Shown here one piece after another: positions 1 through 9,639 of a stretch of 64,000 nucleotides of DNA (position 1 is its first letter; each line of letters starts with the position of its first letter). The DNA comes from Lamellibrachia columna (Eukaryota; Annelida; Polychaeta; Sabellida; Siboglinidae). The stretch spans positions 3,536,227 to 3,600,226 of the forward strand of contig OY759261.1 in the NCBI GenBank assembly GCA_963662155.1, in the 5' to 3' direction. The notes beneath the pieces were generated by a model. It was not told the origin of the DNA. It did no database searches and saw nothing but the letters and a program-made list of their open reading frames with translations. The position numbers and the translations under genes are program-made.

Positions 1-1924
1 CAAAATTCTATAAGGGAGTCACTTTTCATTAATAAAAAAGTGACCCACCCACCCCCCTGTTGTCTAGTATAACATGAAGAAGAACGGAATAACTGTCAAA
101 TAAAAGTATCACAATTCAATTCCAGCATTTATTTATATTTCTTTAGGGTGTTGAAGTGAACTCGAATGTAACTGTACAGGGTTACATCCCTGACATGTGC
201 CCCTGCCACTTAACTCTTTTTATCCCAGAGACCCATCCAAAACAAGCCTCCTACTTCCCAAGCAAATTTGCTTTCACACCGATTTCATGTTTTTTGTCTG
301 AGCGTTCCTTGTTCATGTTGTATTTGTTATGCTTTATGTGTCAGCATATACCATAAACTACATATGAAATGAAAGCGAAATAAATTGTCTTTTGAACAGT
401 GTGAATTTTATAAATGTAGGTCCATCATAACTTTACCATATATATTTTTTAGAAAAGTTTGAGTTCATAAAAAATAAAATTTATAACTACAGTCGACTTC
501 AGATGCCATAAAGACAATAATTAATTATTTTTTAACCGCAAGTACCAGTGAATGAAACCTTCTGAATTAAGTTCTGATTCAAATGGTAAGAAAAGTATTA
601 AACAATTATTATCCATTATAAAGTTTTGGTATATTTTATCAAATAAGGTAATGACCAAAAATCACCAAACGCGCCACCATTTTATGTTCACTTTGAAAAA
701 TTTCAGTTTTAAAAGAACAGCAGCTAAATTGATTGCACTGTTCAACTTGAATACTTGTTATACTAGTAGTGTCTATAAGTGACCACACAAGCACAACATG
801 TGTAACGTTTATTTATTTTTCAGTAACAAAACACAACTTAAAAACAGTTATTCTTGGACCGCCTTCCATACCACATTCGAGAATGTCTTGAGGCGCGAAA
901 TTGTTGAAAACCCATACTCCGTTGGAAACCCTCAAAATCATAGTCGGTTTCTGAGTCCTCTACTAGCTAAAGTTGCATCCAGTTGTCATGTGCTTGTGCC
1001 AATCAATTGGTTCAAAAACCGCTTGATTACTATTTAAAATAACATCTGAATCATCTCAGAATGCATCAACATCGTTGCCATCGTGCACGGCGTGAATGGC
1101 ATCAGCCATTTGCATTGACAATGAAAATCTACACTTTATTTAGTAATTTACTACGCTCGAAGTCACCGTCGAAGATTTAAACAAAACAGCGTATAACAAC
1201 CAAGTTTTTGGATTTAAACAAAGAAACTTCAGAATTTAATGTTTAATGTATTTTATCAGAGTAAAGTAACAGAGATTGGCCTCTCCCAGGCCAACTAGCA
1301 GACAATTTTGGAGTGTGGCCCCTAAAAAATTAGTAATAGATATTCTATCTGTGAATTTATTGTAGATTTTTACATCAATATTTGATTTTTTACAACAGTT
1401 GACAAGCAATATATATACATACATGTTCAGTCTCCGACATTCGCCAGGAGACTCCTGGAAATCCACCAAATCTCCTGATCTCCTGGAAAGGAGAACCAAT
1501 CTCCTGGATTTTCAGTGAAACCAAAACAAATTTTTTTTCTATGTTATTTTCCGAACTCGGCCTGACCTAATTGGGTTTTACTTCCGGCTGACTCGAGTAT
1601 GTTTTGCTGGGTCAACAGAAAGTGTTCAGTACCAGTCAATACCGATTCTGTAATGTGCTCGGGCTTGCAACGTAATCACAACGTATTTCTTGTGACATGT
1701 CTGGGCTTGCCGCCTTATACCGTTTTCGATTGGCTGTTTTTCCCCACATGTTCTGTGCACCAAGTGTTATAAAGCGTCTGATTCGATGTTTGTTGCACGG
1801 AAACAATAGTATGGCGAAGCGCGGGTCTGATTCGTCATGCGCTAGTTCAGCGAAGAAGAAGGAATACGCTGCAAAATACAAGCCAGAATGGGCGACTATT
1901 CTTTTTGTAATATTTTGTTCTCTT
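1..1924. other. Unassigned non-coding sequence
   Basis: AT-rich sequence with no exon I can defend. Short open stretches (for example 156-356 and 798-1037) have no recognisable domain. A pyrimidine-AG at about 140-149 could be a splice acceptor, but the frame after it matches nothing I know. The catalytic-loop and DFG exons that must precede the kinase exon at 3816 are not visible here, so they probably lie before the window. A run of CTCCTGG-containing words occurs at 1430-1510 without a clear period. Confidence 0.6.
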
Positions 1925-2072
1925 AGACCTTCCGATTTACATACAAGTCCCTGATTTTCTGAGACTACCCGATTTACGTATAAATCCCCAATTTTCTGAG
2001 ACCCTCCGATTTACGCATAAATCCCCGTTTTTTCCGAGACCCTCTGATTTACATATAAATCTCCTGGATTGG
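1925..2072. repeat. 37-bp tandem repeat, four copies
   Basis: Four diverged copies of a unit of about 37 bp, each carrying CCGATTTACRTATAAATCCC followed by a TTTTCTGAGAC-like end. The copies differ at several positions, so this is an old or poorly homogenised array. No coding potential is apparent. Confidence 0.8.
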
Positions 2073-2396
2073 CATTTCTGAAACTTAACATGTATGTATA
2101 TATACTATTTTCACATTAGTAATGCTACGATGTTTGTAACATAGTTACAAAAGCTGTGTTCACATAGAGCTGGTGCGAATGAACTAATCTGATCTAACTA
2201 GTTTTGCTGTGGTTGATATGGTTTTAAAAGATTCAATAACTCAACAATTGTAAATAACTGGTGCCTTCTTGTATCAAACTAAGAATAAGAAGAACTTTAT
2301 GGTTAGTTTATTCAGATTTGATTCAGACTAGTTAGTCTGATGTATTTCTTATTTACATGTCTTCCCACACTCACTCATCCCTTGACTGGGCCAATC

Positions 2397-2660
2397 TTAG
2401 GGGTGCCTGTCTGGAGCAGAAACCATCCTCCATCTGACACGGTCATTGTCAACGTCGAAGAATTCCTGTGGCTCCAGACTTGTCCATTCTCGAACGTGGT
2501 AGATCCACGTTTTCAGAGGCCTGCCTCTTCTTCGTCTGCCCTTCACAGTACCTTGCAAGATCTTTGCAAGTGTGTGAATGTCTTTATATGTGGCCAAACC
2601 TTTAAAGAACCACTCTTGACTACTGCGAAACACCACAAATTACAATTGTAATTTGTGGTG
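2397..2660 (-). pseudogene. LINE reverse-transcriptase C-terminal fragment
   Basis: On the minus strand the frame reads GRRRRGRPLKTWIYHVREW followed by a DNDRVRWRMV motif. This basic GRP-x-x-x-W plus DR-x-RW signature is the usual C-terminal tail of RTE-type and related non-LTR retrotransposon polyproteins. Only about 80 residues survive, with no reverse-transcriptase core, so this is a dead 3' fragment. Its upstream edge runs into a perfect palindrome (2628-2663). Confidence 0.65.
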
Positions 2661-2663
2661 TTT
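2628..2663. repeat. Perfect 36-bp palindrome
   Basis: The two 18-bp arms (2628-2645 and 2646-2663) are exact reverse complements with no spacer, centred between 2645 and 2646. It sits at the edge of a LINE C-terminal fragment. It may mark an inverted duplication junction. Confidence 0.9.
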
Positions 2664-3053
2664 GTCTTGTCCTGCGACTTCAATGATGGCCTTTGTCACA
2701 GTTCGTTCGTTATATGAGAACCCTGTATACAATTTCCAGGGTCCGTCTGAAGAATTTGATCTCAAACGTGGCTATTCTTCTTTCGGTCCAATTTCCACAC
2801 CCGTACTTCTGCATTGGTGCAACCAAGCTTTTATACTGTTGTTTTATCTTGACCACCAAAAAGTGCTTTATGCATGTACCGCGTATATATAAATTAGTCT
2901 ACATGTGACACATTGTCAATAATGTAGAGGCGGGAACATATTAAAATTACAAGTGAGAAAGGAAAAATTCTTAATTAATCGTCGAATTTAGTTGTGTGCA
3001 CTCTGTGTGAAGTTTGGAGTTTTTTTTAGCTTTGTCCAACTTCTCTATGTGAA

Positions 3054-3340
3054 CATGGCTCTAGCCTGGATTACTTGTCCACGTCTTCAATCAAACTAAA
3101 CATGGCTCTAGCCTGGATTACTTGTCCACGTCTTCAATCAAGCTAAACATGGCTCTAGCCTGGATTACTTGTCCACGTCTTCAATCATGCTAAACATGGC
3201 TCTAGCCTGGATTACTTGTCCACGTCTTCAATCAAGCTAAACATGGCTCTAGCCTGGATTACTTGTCCACGTCTTCAATCAGGCTAAACATGGCTCTAGC
3301 CTGGATTACTTGTCCACGTCTTCAATCAAGCTAAACATGC
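3054..3340. repeat. 47-bp tandem repeat, six copies
   Basis: The word CATGGCTCTAGCCTGG recurs at exact 47-bp steps from 3054 to 3289. The six units are almost identical, differing at only one or two positions, which points to recent expansion. The array lies in the intron or flank just before the first visible kinase exon. Confidence 0.95.
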
Positions 3341-3815
3341 TGGACAAAATTAGAGAATCATCTTGCGCACGGAATATGAAATTACTATTAACCTGGTCTA
3401 TATTCTTTGTTTGACAGACGTTATAATTGACATCGATTATCCACAAAAAAGTACTAAATGTATTAAGTATTGATCTAATTAATGACTTGGAGGTTGTAAC
3501 TGTTCAATTTAAATGATTAATCACGTAAACGTTTTATTAGCATCAAAAACTAATGTTATTACTCCATATGTTGTGAGTGTTTGTATAACATTTTGAAAAC
3601 TAAACTGACAACACTGCTCCTTGTACATTTACCACAGATATGAGAAGTACATATTACAACATTTATGTTATTCCACCCATGACTAATTACAACACACATT
3701 AAGAAAAATTTTATTTATGGTAAATTATGTGTTTGAGATACAGATAACTGACGTCTTTACAATTCGAAATGACATATTTATGACATATTACACCATGTAT
3801 GATTTTAAATTTCAG
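3341..3815. other. Intron sequence before kinase exon
   Basis: AT-rich, no repeat or domain recognised. It ends in the acceptor TTAAATTTCAG (to 3815). Confidence 0.6.
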
Positions 3816-4015
3816 GTGTGTGGCATGCTCTGCTACTACATCGTGACACGAGGGCGACATCCCTACAGACCACGTGATTATGAGTTACACACCAGGGTTG
3901 TGGATGGTAAGCCTAACTTGTCACCTATTGAACATGACTTTGAGGCTTATGATCTCATCAGTAGCATGCTGGCTGATGACCCAAAGGCACGACCATCAGC
4001 AGAACAACTACGAAG
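3816..4015 (+). CDS. Exon: protein-kinase C-lobe (IRE1/RNase L-like)
   Basis: The exon follows TTTCAG and ends at CGAAG|GTGAG, starting in phase 0 and leaving two bases of a codon. It encodes CGMLCYYIVTRGRHPY, matching the helix-F region of IRE1-type kinases (G-x-x-x-Y-Y-hydrophobic-x-x-G-x-HP), then a loop, EAYDLISSMLADDPKARPSA, the DLI-x-x-ML-x-x-DP-x-x-RP kinase subdomain XI signature. The conserved final Arg pairs in kinases with the APE glutamate, which must lie in an upstream exon. No catalytic residue of the kinase is encoded here, so activity cannot be judged. It would splice directly to the exon at 4284. Confidence 0.85.
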
Positions 4016-4283
4016 GTGAGGGCATTATCACTGCAGTCACTAGTCATGTTTGTTAGAAAGGGAGATTACTTGGTACATCAATGTCAACCTTAATGTGTAT
4101 ATGAGATGACAATGTGATGATGACGTAAAATAAATAAAAGAAGCCTATAGAAAAGAGCACACATGTAAATACACTGTTTGTATAATAATAGTGTCCAGCT
4201 ACACTGTGTCAATATATATATATATATATATTACTGTGCCAGATGCTTTCAGAGGTGACATGTGATGTTGGGATATGTTGTAG

Positions 4284-4361
4284 GCATCTGTACTTCTGGA
4301 GTGACAAGGACCGATATGAATTCATTGTTGGTGTTGCCAAAGAAGAAGAGGTACACATGAG
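4284..4361 (+). CDS. Exon: kinase-KEN junction
   Basis: Acceptor TGTTGTAG and donor ATGAG|GTAAGT. Joined in phase to the previous exon it reads RRHLYFWSDKDRYEFIVGVA, equivalent to the HPFFW-S-x-x-x-x-x-x-F segment that ends the kinase fold and begins the KEN domain in IRE1 proteins. It is 78 nt long and leaves two bases for the next exon. The following intron is about 16 kb and carries several transposons and arrays. Confidence 0.85.
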
Positions 4362-4846
4362 GTAAGTCATTGGGTGTCACTTCAGCAACATGTGTGGCCT
4401 GTTTACTTAGAAACAACTCATCAGGGTTCTAAAATACCAGTGGCCCGAGTCTACCAAAACACTCCTGTGCGGTGATCCGGTGGTCGACTTAAAAAATTGA
4501 GGCAGTAACAAAACATCATCGGATGTTTTTAGCACCCAAAGACATTGAATTCTCTGCCGGATTTATCTTCTAAAATATTTTTATTTAATTCATTTAAAGA
4601 ATCTGACATCAGAAATTCATGGTTGCGTTGTAAGGCACTGGGAAATGTTCATTCCTCGATAACATAGTGTTGACTTCGTCCACCACTCTAGTGTTTGATC
4701 CTGTGGTAAAGTTAATGCAAGGACAGGCCCGCTGAGGAGCGGATAACTACGACACTAAGCACTGATATAATAAACACTGTTTATTATATGGTATGATAAC
4801 TACACTATTATAGGTAACAGGTGATTCAGTATTTGTTTTCTATGTG
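4362..4846. other. Intron sequence
   Basis: Starts with a strong donor. No domain or clear repeat; a GTGGTCGAC-type word near 4490 has weak relatives near 7330 but no supportable element ends. Confidence 0.5.
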
Positions 4847-5553
4847 GGCTTCTTCCTTGGCTGAACACCTGTCCCTCTCCACTCTGGGGGCGGGCACTGA
4901 CGCAAGGCACCAAGGAAGGTGTTGACTTCTTCCTTGGCTGAGCACCTGTCACTCTCCACTCTGGGGGCGGGCACTGACGCAAGGCACCAAGGAAGGTGTT
5001 GACTTCTTTCTTGGCTGAGCACCTGTCACTCTCCATTCTGGGGGCGGGCACTGACGCAAGGCACCAAGGAAGGTGTTGACTTCTTCCTTGGCTGAACACC
5101 TGTCACTCTCCATTCTGGGGGCGGGCACTGACGCAAGGCACCAAGGAAGGTGTTGACTTCTTTCTTGGCTGAACACCTGTCCCTCTCCACTCTGGGGGCG
5201 GGCACTGACGCAAGGCACCAAGGAAGGTGTTGACTTCTTTCTTGGCTGAGCACCTGTCACTCTCCACTCTGGGGGTGGGCGCTGACGCAAGGCACCAATG
5301 AAGGTGTTGACTTCTTTCTTGGCTGAGCACCTGTCACTCTCCACTCTGGGGGCGGGCACTGACGCAAGGCACCAAGGAAGACGTTGACTTCTTCCTTGGC
5401 TGAGCACCTGTCACTCTCCACTCTGGGGGCGGGCGCTGACACAAGGCAACAAGGCAGGCGTTGACTTCTTCCTTGGCTGAGCACCTGTCCCACTCCATTC
5501 TGGGGGCGGGCGCTGACACAAGGCACCAAGGAAGGTGTTGACTTCTTTCTTGA
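4847..5553. repeat. 77-bp tandem repeat, about nine copies
   Basis: The G-rich word CTGGGGGCGGGCACTGACGC recurs every 77 bp. Units differ at a few positions (CTTCCTTGG/CTTTCTTGG, CACTGACGC/CGCTGACAC). Because 77 is not divisible by three, each reading frame shifts between units, so the overlapping minus-strand open frames here are artefacts. GC content is much higher than in the flanks. Confidence 0.95.
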
Positions 5554-5594
5554 AATGGTCTCTCTTCCTGATTAAAAAAATTTTCTCTGGGAGT

Positions 5595-6915
5595 TCATTT
5601 CAGTGGCCGGTAGTAATGTTCTCTAATCTCCAGACGTGTTTGAGGATTGAATTGCCACAGCACCTGGTGGTGAGATGTTGATGCCCTGGTGGCTCTTTGC
5701 ATTAATGGTGGAAAAAGTTCCATGTTATTGAATAGAGTTGGTTCATCTTGATGATATATCTGTTGGAACAACGTGAGTGCATTCCTGCTCAGAGAAGCCT
5801 CTGGCATAGCTATAATTTTGACAGCTCACCACTGGATGGCACCAAGTCTGCCTAGCGATGTTTCAGAGGCATCCATCTAAACAGATGAGACATATTCCAT
5901 CTTGGATCTCACCAGGCTCTTGTAGATCATAGCCTACTGGTTTGGGTTCAAGTAAGGTGAAGCTCTTTTCAGGAGGCCAAGCTGCTTTCCTGCATCCTTG
6001 GCCATCTTGTCTACTACAGGACAATTCTTTCTGGATAGAGATGCCCAAGATGCCTTTCCACTTCTGACAAGTGTTCATACTGTTCATAAATGTGAGTGAG
6101 GAGTGACCAGTCTCTGCATCTTTCAGCCTTGATACATTTAGGCTTTTGGCTGCACCAAACATCACATTCAAATTATCTGCCCATGTTTCAATCTGCAGGT
6201 AATCTTCGTTAAGTGAATAAAAACAACAGTTGCCCAAAGTTGTCTATCCTTGTTTGTGCTAAAGACTGCATGGTCATCGGCATAGAGGACAACATGGTTC
6301 TGTATTTTGTCTGGCATATTATCAATGCATATAATGAATAGGAGAGGTCCTAGAATGGATCCTTAGGGAACCCCTGTGTTGGTGGACTTGACACCAGAGC
6401 CTATTCCATTGATGGCAGCTTTCAGAGCTCTGCCCTTCAGGTAGTCATTTAGCCAGGATAGCAGCTTTCCCTGTCCCTAAGGACTTCAGTTTGGCCATCA
6501 GACCTTTGTGCCACACTCTATCGAACGCTCTGCTGATGTCAAGACAAATTAATCCAGCTTCTTGCTTTTTTCGTCAATGACATTGCATAGCTGTTGTACT
6601 GTGTATGTTGAGGCATTACCTGTAGAGTGGCCAGCTCTGAATCTAACTTGTTTGTCTGAAATCAAGCTGTGCCTACACACAAACTTCCAGATGGCCGAGT
6701 TTTAAAAGTCTTTCCATCACCTTGGTGATGATACTGAGCAGTGATACTAGTCGATAGTTGTTCAGGTCATACTTATCTTTCTTTTTGTGACGGGTCCTTC
6801 CATTGTTCCGTTTCGCTGTCAGTTTGGTCAGTGGGCTCTGACAGTCTAGTTGGGAAATATCCACTTTTATGAAAGCAAGTTTAGCCTTAGTTCGTTTGGG
6901 TGGTGGATTTACCAT
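5595..6915 (-). pseudogene. Decayed LINE reverse transcriptase
   Basis: Read on the minus strand from 6915 to 5595, the reverse-transcriptase blocks appear in order: NNYRLVSLLSIITKVMERLL (NYRPVSLL block), CLDISRAFDRVWHKGL at about 6510-6560, a GVP-x-GSILGPLLFI block near 6340-6370, LYADD at 6273-6287, then a segment with LQIETWADNLNVMF and finally RATRAS and a short C-terminal tail. Several frameshifts and stops, including a stop in place of the Gln in PQG, show it is dead. The motif set and the AFDRVWH block differ from the CR1 family that is abundant elsewhere in the window, so this is a separate LINE lineage. It lies antisense in an intron. Confidence 0.75.
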
Positions 6916-7583
6916 TCTCCAAGTACAAACGAGAAGTCGAAGGCGTTTGGGTGTTGACTTATTTAAACATTTGATTGGTGCCAGTATACAAATGAGGACT
7001 AAAAGCTGATAGTTAAACCGTGCTACATTTGTTTATACCGTTGTGGGTCAGTTGACGCCTTGGCTGCCTTGGCTGAGTCCGTGTGTCGCCATCGGCATTG
7101 CTATCTGGGCGGCCACAAACATGTCAGTCACATCGGTTGTCAGTGACTTGTTAATGTACATGACAATCAGAAATTAAATATAATTGTATACAGCCTACGT
7201 GTTTACTGTCAGTATGTATATTCTGTTGTCCGAGTTTAATGTTACCAAGTTATCTTTAGTTTGCTAAAAAAAAACTGGTCGGGACCACCAGAAATTTGGT
7301 AGGACCACCAGATTTCCCGAGCTGATGGTCCGGTGGTCCACTGCCCAGAAAAGTAAATTTCTACCTGTGCTCATGGATACCTCCATTTCCATAAACCCTT
7401 TCTGTTCTAAAATTAACGTTCCCAATGAAGTACATTGAAGTAAACTAACTGAAGTAAATATGGATTGATTGTGAGATTGTTGGTAATTTTATTTTTATAG
7501 CTGCTTTTGAGTTTCAGACATTATTACCTCCCCCTGGAGATGTGCCTGCTAAACAATAGTGCCTAGTTATCTTTGCTAGCTAG
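6916..7583. other. Intron sequence
   Basis: No exon or domain recognised. A short GGACCACCAG-type duplication lies at 7280-7345. Confidence 0.5.
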
Positions 7584-7659
7584 CTCCCAGAAATAGAACA
7601 ATGTGGCTGAGAATTTAATTACCTGAGAATTTCCAGCATTCATATAAGTACCTTCTTTT
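7584..7659 (+). repeat. Left copy of a 76-bp direct repeat flanking the DIRS-like element
   Basis: The stretch from CTCCCAGAAATAGAACAATG to TAAGTACCTTCTTTT recurs at 9330-9405 with about four differences. The pair brackets the tyrosine-recombinase element. It could be a pre-existing local duplication or part of the element's split repeats. Confidence 0.85.
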
Positions 7660-7699
7660 ATGCAATCAAAAACACAACAGACATACAGAGATATGAAAA

Positions 7700-9240
7700 G
7701 GCCAAATGAATGACGTTTATTGTGGGGATTAAGTGTCTTATCTTATCTTATCTTATCTTTTATCTTTAAGTGTAAGCCCACTTTTAAAGAAATTTAAAAC
7801 AAACAAATGTGGGCTCCTCAACCCAACACCAGGCTGACTACGCCCAATGCAAGCCTCCTGGACGTCGGGTTCACAGAGCCCACATGTCAACACATAAAGC
7901 AGTAGCAGTATTCCTAGAACAAATAAAAGAAACAATGCCATTACTATTGTCATAGAACACCCTTAAACCAAATAGCCTATGCCCTACATGCTATCATGCA
8001 GTCTATGAATACAAAACTACCTGCTTAAAAATACACTAGCTCTAACTGGAATAACTGCAAAAGTGGGGCCAATTCACCACCGGTCACCGACTACCTCACC
8101 AACCCTAAGTAACCGCTTAAGTTAAGAACCTTTAGATAGAACAGTGATCACTCCTACTCAAGCAATTCTAATGTATTTCTTAAATGCTTCCGAAGTCCCC
8201 CTGCCTGACGCTCTGATCTGCGCATCTGATCCGCCCCTCAGTGCAGCCGCAGTGGCCACCCCAATACGAAAGCTGTGACCCTTAAAAGCGCTAGTTTGGT
8301 AGCCACAGAAACCAAGTAGTCGCTTCAACGACACATCAAATTCACTACGTCACCTTGGGGAGCCATCTGGGTGTGCGAGCAGAGAAGCCTGTACATTGCC
8401 CCTGGCCACCTGGAAATCTTGCAAAAAAGAAGCAGGGTGGATTAGAGTCCCCTGAATGCACTCCCCTCTCACTTGGAGGGATTGGGGACCTTGCCACGCG
8501 ATATGCTTAAAACGCCAGAAAGAAATTGTTATCAACTCCCGGATAACAAAACATCATCCATATGCAAACAGCCACGTATCATGCCACGTGATCGAGGCAC
8601 CATTTCCCCTATCCGCAAATAAGCTTTGAATGCCAGTACCATCATGGCTCGGAGCATAAGACATTTATACCGAGATGCAAACACTGTGGGTAAAGCATGC
8701 ACTAAGCGACTGAGTACAGGAAGTGTGACAGGCAGGCGGACATCAGGGACTGTTCCCAAATTACGAGCTCCTGCCAACAACTTAGATACCATAAAGCAAT
8801 TAGACGGGTCATGGAAACCATAGATTTTGTGGAAATAAGCCACCGCTGATACAGTAGAAACAATGGATGCTGGGGCAGAGCCACTGGCAACAAATGTGCA
8901 ATAAAAAACAACACCATTGGCATCGAAACCGGCAGACGAGTAGGTAAGCCTAACGAGACATAACAATTCACCAATTTCTTCCAAGCGCGCTCATAATGGG
9001 CCCTTGATGATGGAGCTAAGGAGGCCTGCAGCAGCTTGTCTAAAGATTCCCTAAGCCTGCCGGGGACACACTGTAAGGTACTTCCACTGGGTGCCAGTTG
9101 TTGAAATTCGTCCACCTGTAAACGTGACAATTTATCAGCCAGAGTGTTAATTCGACCAGGTATGTGACGTGCTGCAAAGTTAATAGTAAAACGCAAGCAT
9201 GCCAATACAAGTGGACGCAGTAATGCCATGATGTGTGGTT
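7700..9240 (-). mobile_element. DIRS/Ngaro-like tyrosine-recombinase retroelement, 3' part
   Basis: Read on the minus strand from about 9230, the sequence encodes the end of an RNase H region (FAARHIPGRINTLADKLSR, then F-x-x-LAP). It continues with a core-binding segment (SSRAHYERAWKKLVNCYVSL), an Arg-containing block (PDVRLPVTLPVL, then AYLRIGEMV) and at about 8130-8350 a block with GHSFRIGVATAAALRG and a terminal KKYIRI. H-x-x-R and the late Tyr are the catalytic signature of tyrosine recombinases, and this order is typical of YR retrotransposons. A frameshift near 8700-8980 and a stop near 8350 break the frame. The terminal sequence GGCCAAATGAATGACG (7700-7715) is shared with the short element at 22053-22634. 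Reverse transcriptase proper is missing, so this is a truncated copy. Confidence 0.75.
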
Positions 9241-9329
9241 CACGCGATGTCTGGTTATTAATTATAGGTACAAGGGCTTCATTGTCTGTAAAAAAACAGA
9301 CACTGTTGTTTGCCCAAGCTTCACCCCCT

Positions 9330-9405
9330 CTCCCAGAAATAGAACAATGTGGCTGAGAATTGAATTACCCAAGAATTTCCAGCATTCATATAAGTACCTT
9401 CTTTT
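9330..9405 (+). repeat. Right copy of the 76-bp direct repeat
   Basis: Partner of 7584-7659, same orientation, about 95% identical by eye. Confidence 0.85.
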
Positions 9406-9639
9406 TCAACATAATAGTGAATATCAAAAAAGTAGTTTCTCCATAGGCAGTGAACAAATACATAGTTTGATAAATTGTTTAAAAAAACAAACACAATATT
9501 GTTAAGCAACATAAAATGATAAAAGATTTTTGCAAACATAAGCTGGATAGTTTTGTGCTGTTGTTTATTCAAACTTCATATTACAAGCTGTGCATAAATA
9601 ACTACTGTTTTTAACCAATTTTCTGTTCTTAGCAAAATT
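9406..9639. other. AT-rich spacer
   Basis: No repeat or coding signal recognised before the 67-bp array starts. Confidence 0.4.

Larger units (their letters stand above)
2152..3060. mobile_element. Candidate DNA transposon bounded by 18-bp inverted repeats
   Basis: The left end AGCTGTGTTCACATAGAG (2152-2169) matches the reverse complement of the right end (3043-3060) at 16 of 18 positions. The interval of about 909 bp carries no transposase I can recognise, and it contains a LINE fragment (2397-2660). No clear target-site duplication is visible next to the arms, so the superfamily is not assigned. The right arm also seeds the first unit of the 47-bp array that follows. The alternative is a chance inverted repeat, but 16/18 over this spacing makes a decayed MITE-like element more likely. 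Confidence 0.4.

Noticed and set aside
156..356. Possible exon after TTTCTTTAG at about 149
   Set aside because: No domain match, no clear donor, and it does not supply the missing kinase motifs.
798..1093. Minus-strand acidic segment (VEDSETDYDFEGF) resembling a piggyBac-type transposase N-terminus
   Set aside because: Only a few residues, with stops nearby and no catalytic region.
4800..5529. Overlapping minus-strand frames in the 77-bp array
   Set aside because: Each frame is the same peptide offset by one unit; they are products of the repeat.
4421..7345. Possible large hAT element starting CAGGGTTCTAAAAT near 4424
   Set aside because: No matching inverted end or 8-bp duplication was found on the right side.
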